Below are positions 7,336-11,727 of a stretch of 11,727 nt of DNA, piece by piece. Positions within the stretch are counted from its first letter, which is position 1; each line of letters begins with the position of its first letter. The position numbers and the translations under genes are program-made. The stretch comes from JAZNUH01 sp045592225 (lineage in GTDB: Bacteria > Bacillota > Clostridia > UMGS1883 > UMGS1540), in NCBI GenBank assembly GCA_045592225.1, contig JAZNUH010000133.1, forward strand, positions 1-11,727. Direction: 5' to 3'. A model generated the notes under the pieces. It was not told the DNA's origin. It made no database searches and saw only the letters and a program-made list of their open reading frames with translations.

Positions 7336-8676
7336 ATGTCTGACAGAAAGACAACAAAAAGAGCTCTGCTTGGCAGTGTTATTTCTTTACTTCTTTGCTT
7401 TGCAATGCTCCTCGGAACCACATTTGCGTGGTTTACAGATAATGCTGCTACAGGCAGTAACGTAATTACATCGGGTAATCTGGATGTTGAAGTTGAATAT
7501 ACACTCGATGGTATAAACTGGGATAAGCTTGACGGTGCAGATGACCTGTTTAACAAGTCTCTCTGGGAACCCGGTCATACAGAGGTTGTAGCACTCCGTA
7601 TTAAAAACAACGGTTCTCTGGCGCTTAAGTATAATGTAAATATGAACATTGTAGGCGAAACTATAGGTAAGACAAAAGATAACAAGGATATAGTCCTTTC
7701 TGATATTCTCACAGTCAGCACTCTCAATCATGAGGTAAATCAGATGGGCGAGCTCACCCTTGGTCTTGCATTTGAAGGCGAAGACAAGGTGGATTATGAG
7801 AACACAACCACATTCAAGGACGGCAGTGTTCTTGATAACGATAAAGAGCTTCAGCCCGGTGTATCACACTATTTGATTGTAAAGGTTGATATGGCTGAAA
7901 CAGTAGGTAACGAAGCAAATCATAACGGTATTGATATTCCTAAAATTACCTTTGGTATAAATGTTAATGCAACACAGTTTACATCTGAAGAAGACAGCTT
8001 TGGAAACCAGTACGATAAAGATGCCACATACGATACAGAAATACCGTTAGCAATCACAAAATCATTTTCAGCAACTGATGTTGTTAAATTGAAAAAAAGC
8101 GACGGAACAGAAGTTACAATTCTCGGTGATAATCTGACTATTGATACAGATGGTTCTATTTCGTCTTTTGGAGTGAAATTAGGTGTACTTCAATTAGATG
8201 CAGCATATCAATTCCAGCCAAAAATGACTGCGGAAGAAGTTAAGTCAAGCGAATATGCTAATTGGCATGCAGACTTCGTTGTGCATGCCAATAAGGATGT
8301 TCCCGCAGACAGTATTGTTCTTGCAGGCTATTATGATGCGTGGTGCAGCATTAATAACGACAAATGGGTTGCTTTGCCAAATGTAGATATGCCGGTTTCT
8401 GCAAACAACGAGGTTCGTCTTGTTAAAAGTATGGGTGACATATATGTAAGCTATGAAGAAATCTGCACATACGGTAATGACGGCATCGGATTCCTCTGTG
8501 GTGCAAAAGCTTATGGAACTAATAAACTTAAGTCGGGTACAAGACTTACTGTTGAGCTTCGTCTTTACAAAACATACACAGAAGAAGAATGTCTTGAAAA
8601 ATTCGGATACAAATCAGCTAACGTGGAGACAGGTGAATATATTACTGTAGGTGAATACTACTATACATTCAAATAA
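7336..8676 (+). CDS. SipW-dependent TasA-like surface protein, array member 3: constant stem, unrecognised C-terminal module
   Basis: 446 residues from the ATG at 7336, fixed by AGGAGG (7322-7327) and the family start MSDRKTTKRALL. The longer in-frame extension upstream runs through two hairpins and is rejected. Signal ends TTFA (31). The constant domain has LWEPGHTEVVAL (77-88), KVDMAETVGNEANHNG and FGINVNATQ, then the hinge SEEDSFGNQYD (217-227). The central part of this domain (about 126-175) differs from its paralogues. Residues 238-446 are not beta-helix: they hold a small strand-rich stretch, then YQFQPKMTAEEVKSSEYANWHADF near 291-314, a Trp/Tyr-rich segment (AGYYDAWCSIN), and LTVELRLYKTYTEEE near 404-417. 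I recognise no named family for this part. It is the only tip in the window of this kind, so this gene may confer a different binding property. Function unknown. Confidence 0.87.
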   Translation: MSDRKTTKRALLGSVISLLLCFAMLLGTTFAWFTDNAATGSNVITSGNLDVEVEYTLDGINWDKLDGADDLFNKSLWEPGHTEVVALRIKNNGSLALKYNVNMNIVGETIGKTKDNKDIVLSDILTVSTLNHEVNQMGELTLGLAFEGEDKVDYENTTTFKDGSVLDNDKELQPGVSHYLIVKVDMAETVGNEANHNGIDIPKITFGINVNATQFTSEEDSFGNQYDKDATYDTEIPLAITKSFSATDVVKLKKSDGTEVTILGDNLTIDTDGSISSFGVKLGVLQLDAAYQFQPKMTAEEVKSSEYANWHADFVVHANKDVPADSIVLAGYYDAWCSINNDKWVALPNVDMPVSANNEVRLVKSMGDIYVSYEEICTYGNDGIGFLCGAKAYGTNKLKSGTRLTVELRLYKTYTEEECLEKFGYKSANVETGEYITVGEYYYTFK

Positions 8677-8702
8677 CCCATCCTTCATTCGGAAATGAAA
8701 AG

Positions 8703-8739
8703 CAAATGATATATACAGCAAAAGCTGTTTATATATATT
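8703..8739 (+). other. Type A intergenic leader with hairpin (before gene at 8777)
   Basis: ACAGC (8715-8719) and GCTGT (8724-8728) close an AAAA loop. The stem extends outward as an A/T helix past one T-T mismatch (about 8709-8734). The segment aligns with 3583-3619 at 28 of 37 positions. No T-run follows and no convincing -35/-10 pair was found in this 100-base gap. Confidence 0.55.
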
Positions 8740-8776
8740 CGTCTAAGAAAAAAATTATATAGGGAGGTAAAACGAA

Positions 8777-10195
8777 ATGACGAGTAAAACAACAAAGAGA
8801 GCACTGCTCAGCAGTATAATTTCAATTGTACTGTGCTTTGCAATGCTTCTCGGAACCACATTCGCGTGGTTTACAGACAATGCTGCTACAGGCAGTAACG
8901 TAATTACATCAGGTAATCTGGATGTAGTTGTAGAGTACACTCTTGGTGACAAGGATGCTACAGGAGAATTGGAATGGAATGCTCTTGACGGAGTAAAAGA
9001 TCTTTTCCAGAAGGGACTCTGGGAACCCGGTCACACAGAGGTTGTAGCACTCCGTGTTACAAACAATGGTTCACTTGCTCTTAAGTATACAGCTAACATG
9101 AACATTAATAATGAAACTATCGGTAAGACAAAGGATGGCAAGGATATCGTTCTTTCCGAAGTACTGACAGTTGAATCTGTTAAGTCCGATTTATTAAGCG
9201 ATGTTACAGATGCTTTTGCAGGTGAAAACGGCATTACATACACAACAAATACATCCTTCAAGGCTGCTGACGTTCTTGGTACAAAGGACAGCGACATCCT
9301 TGAAAATGGTCACATAGAATATGTTATTATCAAGGTTGATATGGCTGAAACAGTAGGCAACGAAGCAAACCATGACGGTACACACGTTCCTACAATCGAC
9401 TTCGGCATCAACGTTGTAGCAACACAGTACACATACGAGGAAGATACATTCGGCGACCAGTATGATGCAAATGCTGCATATCCTACAGTTGTTAAGACTG
9501 TTGATGAGCTGACTAAAGCTTTGACTGCCGGCGAAAACGTTAAACTGGCTGATGACATCACATTAACAAGCACTCTTATGACAAAAAAGAATGCTGTTAT
9601 CGACCTTAACGGTAAAACCATAACAGCACCTGCTAGCGGTAATATGTTCCAGTCCAGCAGCGATTCTGATCCCAACTTATTCATCACCTCCTCCACACCC
9701 GGAGCTGCTATCAATGTAACAGGTGGCGATACAGCGGTACTCCTCGGATACGGTAGCACAGTAATCAAAAACGTTACTATCAATGTAGAAGGTTGCGATA
9801 ATCTTTCACCCAATCCTTTCAAAGTATACGGAGACCTTACTCTCGGTGAAGGCACCGTTGTTAACGTTGATTACCTTGGTACTGCACTTATAAGCAATAA
9901 TGGTAAAGTTGCAATCGATATCGACGGCGCAGAGATCAATATTGGTACCTATAAGACAAACGGCGGCGCTATGATAAGCCTTACAAGTGGCACTACCCTT
10001 GCACTTAAGGATACAAAAATAAAAGTAGGTCTTGATACTACATATACCTCTTACTTCATCAGCAAAGCAGAAAATGCTACCATCAAAGGATGCACATTCG
10101 ATGTTAAAAATGTTGCTGACGACACAAAAGCCTATGACATCAAGTTCAAGCCCGATGATGCAGTTGGAGCAAAGTATGTTTGGGTAGAGAAATAA
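8777..10195 (+). CDS. SipW-dependent TasA-like surface protein, array member 4: constant stem, beta-helix tip
   Basis: 472 residues. AGGGAGGT (8761-8768) lies 8 bases before the ATG. Signal peptide with KTTKR ends TTFA (30) before WFTDNAATG. The constant TasA-like domain (31-218) includes the GDKDATGEL insertion, LWEPGHTEVVAL, VDMAETVGNEANHDG and FGINVVATQ, then YEEDTFGDQYD (220-230). The tip (about 237-470) begins VKTVDELTKAL, followed by VKLADDITLTSTL and VIDLNGKTI. This is the usual entry into a solvent-exposed beta-helix in bacterial surface proteins; its rungs include VIKNVTINVEGC, LTLGEGTVVNV and ATIKGCTFDV. Its 5' coding DNA is a patchwork: the signal region resembles the gene at 10334, two blocks are identical to the gene at 5718, and another is identical to the gene at 10334. 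Structural or adhesive surface role inferred. Confidence 0.88.
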   Translation: MTSKTTKRALLSSIISIVLCFAMLLGTTFAWFTDNAATGSNVITSGNLDVVVEYTLGDKDATGELEWNALDGVKDLFQKGLWEPGHTEVVALRVTNNGSLALKYTANMNINNETIGKTKDGKDIVLSEVLTVESVKSDLLSDVTDAFAGENGITYTTNTSFKAADVLGTKDSDILENGHIEYVIIKVDMAETVGNEANHDGTHVPTIDFGINVVATQYTYEEDTFGDQYDANAAYPTVVKTVDELTKALTAGENVKLADDITLTSTLMTKKNAVIDLNGKTITAPASGNMFQSSSDSDPNLFITSSTPGAAINVTGGDTAVLLGYGSTVIKNVTINVEGCDNLSPNPFKVYGDLTLGEGTVVNVDYLGTALISNNGKVAIDIDGAEINIGTYKTNGGAMISLTSGTTLALKDTKIKVGLDTTYTSYFISKAENATIKGCTFDVKNVADDTKAYDIKFKPDDAVGAKYVWVEK

Positions 10196-10226
10196 TTCTA
10201 ACGGCAAGAAGATAATCTGAATTCCA

Positions 10227-10248
10227 CCCACTCCCGCCCGGGAGTGGG
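10227..10248 (+). other. Type B leader hairpin 1 (before gene at 10334)
   Basis: CCCACTCCC (10227-10235) pairs with GGGAGTGGG (10240-10248) around a GCCC loop. The arms are identical to those at 5650 and 7228, while the four-base loop differs (GCGG there). The stem is therefore conserved while the loop changes. Confidence 0.8.
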
Positions 10249-10249
10249 C

Positions 10250-10289
10250 GGCAATCAAAGGGCACAAAGCCTTGTGCCTTTTGATTGCC
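10250..10289 (+). other. Type B leader hairpin 2 (before gene at 10334)
   Basis: GGCAATCAAAGGGCACAA (10250-10267) pairs with TTGTGCCTTTTGATTGCC (10272-10289) over 18 bp, with one G-T wobble and an AGCC loop. Compared with the copy at 7249-7288, an A-C mismatch has become an A-T pair and one G-C has become G-T, so pairing is preserved overall. AAAATACAGGG follows, not a T-run. Confidence 0.8.
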
Positions 10290-10333
10290 AAAATACAGGG
10301 CAAAACAAAGAAACTTATAGGAGGAACATTAAA

Positions 10334-11727
10334 ATGTCCAACGGAAAAACAACAAAGAGAGCGCTGCTTAGTAGCATAATTTCAATTGTTCTTTGCTTTG
10401 CAATGCTTCTCGGAACCACATTCGCGTGGTTTACAGACAATGCTGCAACAGGCAGTAACGTAATCACATCGGGTAATCTGGATGTTGAAGTAGAGTACAC
10501 ACTCGACGGCGGCACAACCTGGAAAGACCTGGACGGCGCAGAAGACCTTTTCAACAAGGACCTCTGGGAACCCGGTCATACAGAGGTTGTAGCCCTCAAG
10601 ATTACAAATAACGGTTCTCTGGCTCTTAAGTACACAGCCAATATGAACATTGTTGACGAAAAAGTTGGTAAGACAAAGGACGGCGATGATATCGTTCTTT
10701 CCGAAGTACTGACAGTTGAATCTGTTAAGTCCGATTCAGCAAGCGATGTTACAGATGCTTTCGCAGGTGAAAACGGCATTACATATGCTAACAAAACATC
10801 CTTCAAGGCAGCTAATGTTCTTGGTGAGCAAGACAGAAGCCTTGAAAAAAACAAAACAGAATATGTTATCATCAAGGTTGATATGGCTGAAACAGTAGGC
10901 AACGAAGCAAACCATGACGGCGAAAACATTCCTACAATTACATTCGGTGTAAACGTTGTAGCAACACAGTACACACACGAGGAAGATACATTTGGCAACC
11001 AGTACGATGTAAATGCTACATATCCTGCAGCAAGCTCTGTTAAGGTTCCCACAGGCTCCACAACAGCTACAAGCCTTACAGCAGGTGAAGTTGCAGTAGA
11101 AATTCCTGAATCAGCAGGCGCAGGCGTTTACAAGCTGGATGTTTCCAATAAGGAAGTAACAATAGAGGGCGAAGAAACCACAGTTTCCTATGACATTACT
11201 TTATACAAAGATGGTGTTAAGGTAAGCGGCGTGGATATCCCCGTTTCCATTCACATTGGCGCACTTAAAGTAGTTAAAGAGCTTCTGCACAACGGTACAG
11301 CAATAACATCCTTCGATTATGATTCACACACAGGTGTTGTTTCCTTTGTAACAAGCTCATTCAGCCCCTTCGCAATTACATTCTCTGACGTTAAGGCTGA
11401 CCATTGGGTAAGCACAGCAGATGAACTGATAGAAAAACTGGCAATTGCCAAGGATAATCAAGTTGTTGGTCTTAAAGCCAACATCAAGATTGACCCCGCT
11501 AACATGAGCAATGCTTACGGTATAACAGCTATCAGTGTTAAAAGGGGTCAGATACTTGACGGTAACGGCTACACACTTGACATTAAGGGTGCAGGCGGTA
11601 CATGGGATTCAGGTATCAATATCACAGGCGGTACGGTCAGAAATTTAACAATTACGGGCTCCTTCCGTGGTATTTTTATTAACCACACAGGTGATGAAAG
11701 CGGTCACGGTCATGTAACTCTTGAAAA
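10334..11727 (+). CDS. SipW-dependent TasA-like surface protein, array member 5 (3' end outside window)
   Basis: 464 codons are visible and no stop occurs before the window ends, so the gene is partial. AGGAGGA (10319-10325) supports the ATG. MSNGKTTKRALL and a signal ending TTFA (31) precede mature WFTDNAATG. The constant TasA-like domain has LWEPGHTEVVAL (78-89), VDMAETVGNEANHDG, FGVNVVATQ and the hinge HEEDTFGNQYD (214-224). Residues about 236-350 repeat the Ig-like module of the gene at 3661: LTAGEVAVEIP, LYKDGVKVSG, LLHNGTAIT and SFSPFAITF. From about 355 a beta-helix begins (STADELIEKLA, VVGLKANIKI, QILDGNGYTLDI, GGTVRNLTITG) and runs off the end. The tip's start resembles that of the gene at 8777, so modules appear to be recombined across the array. 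Confidence 0.87.
   Translation, partial: MSNGKTTKRALLSSIISIVLCFAMLLGTTFAWFTDNAATGSNVITSGNLDVEVEYTLDGGTTWKDLDGAEDLFNKDLWEPGHTEVVALKITNNGSLALKYTANMNIVDEKVGKTKDGDDIVLSEVLTVESVKSDSASDVTDAFAGENGITYANKTSFKAANVLGEQDRSLEKNKTEYVIIKVDMAETVGNEANHDGENIPTITFGVNVVATQYTHEEDTFGNQYDVNATYPAASSVKVPTGSTTATSLTAGEVAVEIPESAGAGVYKLDVSNKEVTIEGEETTVSYDITLYKDGVKVSGVDIPVSIHIGALKVVKELLHNGTAITSFDYDSHTGVVSFVTSSFSPFAITFSDVKADHWVSTADELIEKLAIAKDNQVVGLKANIKIDPANMSNAYGITAISVKRGQILDGNGYTLDIKGAGGTWDSGINITGGTVRNLTITGSFRGIFINHTGDESGHGHVTLE

Overview
The window looks like a chromosomal stretch from a Gram-positive, low-to-moderate GC Bacillota, most likely a gut-type Clostridia. The signs are strong AGGAGG ribosome binding sites, SipW-type signal peptides, an ER-type signal peptidase of the SipW family and a sortase-like PPKTG signal. 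I cannot place it to genus. Every convincing gene is on the + strand, and no gap between genes exceeds about 140 bases, so the region reads as one export and assembly locus.

Region 1 (14-3577) is a compact three-gene head with 9-12 base gaps: (1) a large membrane protein carrying two TasA/camelysin-like domains outside the cell, joined by a proline-rich 27-bp repeat, a PPKTG signal and a two-helix membrane hairpin; (2) a SipW-like signal peptidase with a charged cytoplasmic tail; (3) a TasA-like protein with a SipW-type signal and a GLUG/beta-helix C-terminus.

Region 2 (3661 to beyond 11727) is a tandem array of five paralogues (the fifth cut by the window end). All share a nearly invariant N-terminus: a KTTKR signal peptide cleaved before WFTD, a TasA-like beta-sandwich of about 200 residues, and an acidic hinge of the form EEDTFGxQYD. 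Each then carries a different C-terminal tip: an Ig-like module plus beta-helix (genes 4 and 8), beta-helix alone (genes 5 and 7), or an unrecognised non-helix module (gene 6). The spacers fall into two homologous types: one with a GCTGTTTA hairpin (before genes 4 and 7) and one with a strong CCCACTCCC hairpin, usually followed by a second 14-18 bp hairpin (before genes 5, 6 and 8). Stretches identical in DNA are shared between different pairs of genes in a patchwork, which suggests duplication followed by gene conversion.

Working model (inference): SipW processes the gene 3-8 products. The common mature N-terminus and TasA-like domain would let them join a shared surface fibre or matrix that displays interchangeable tips. 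The gene 1 protein would be the membrane or wall anchor, in a TapA-like role. This amounts to a 'constant stem, variable tip' expansion of a SipW/TasA system. No sortase, regulator, mobile element, RNA gene or CRISPR array is visible in the window.
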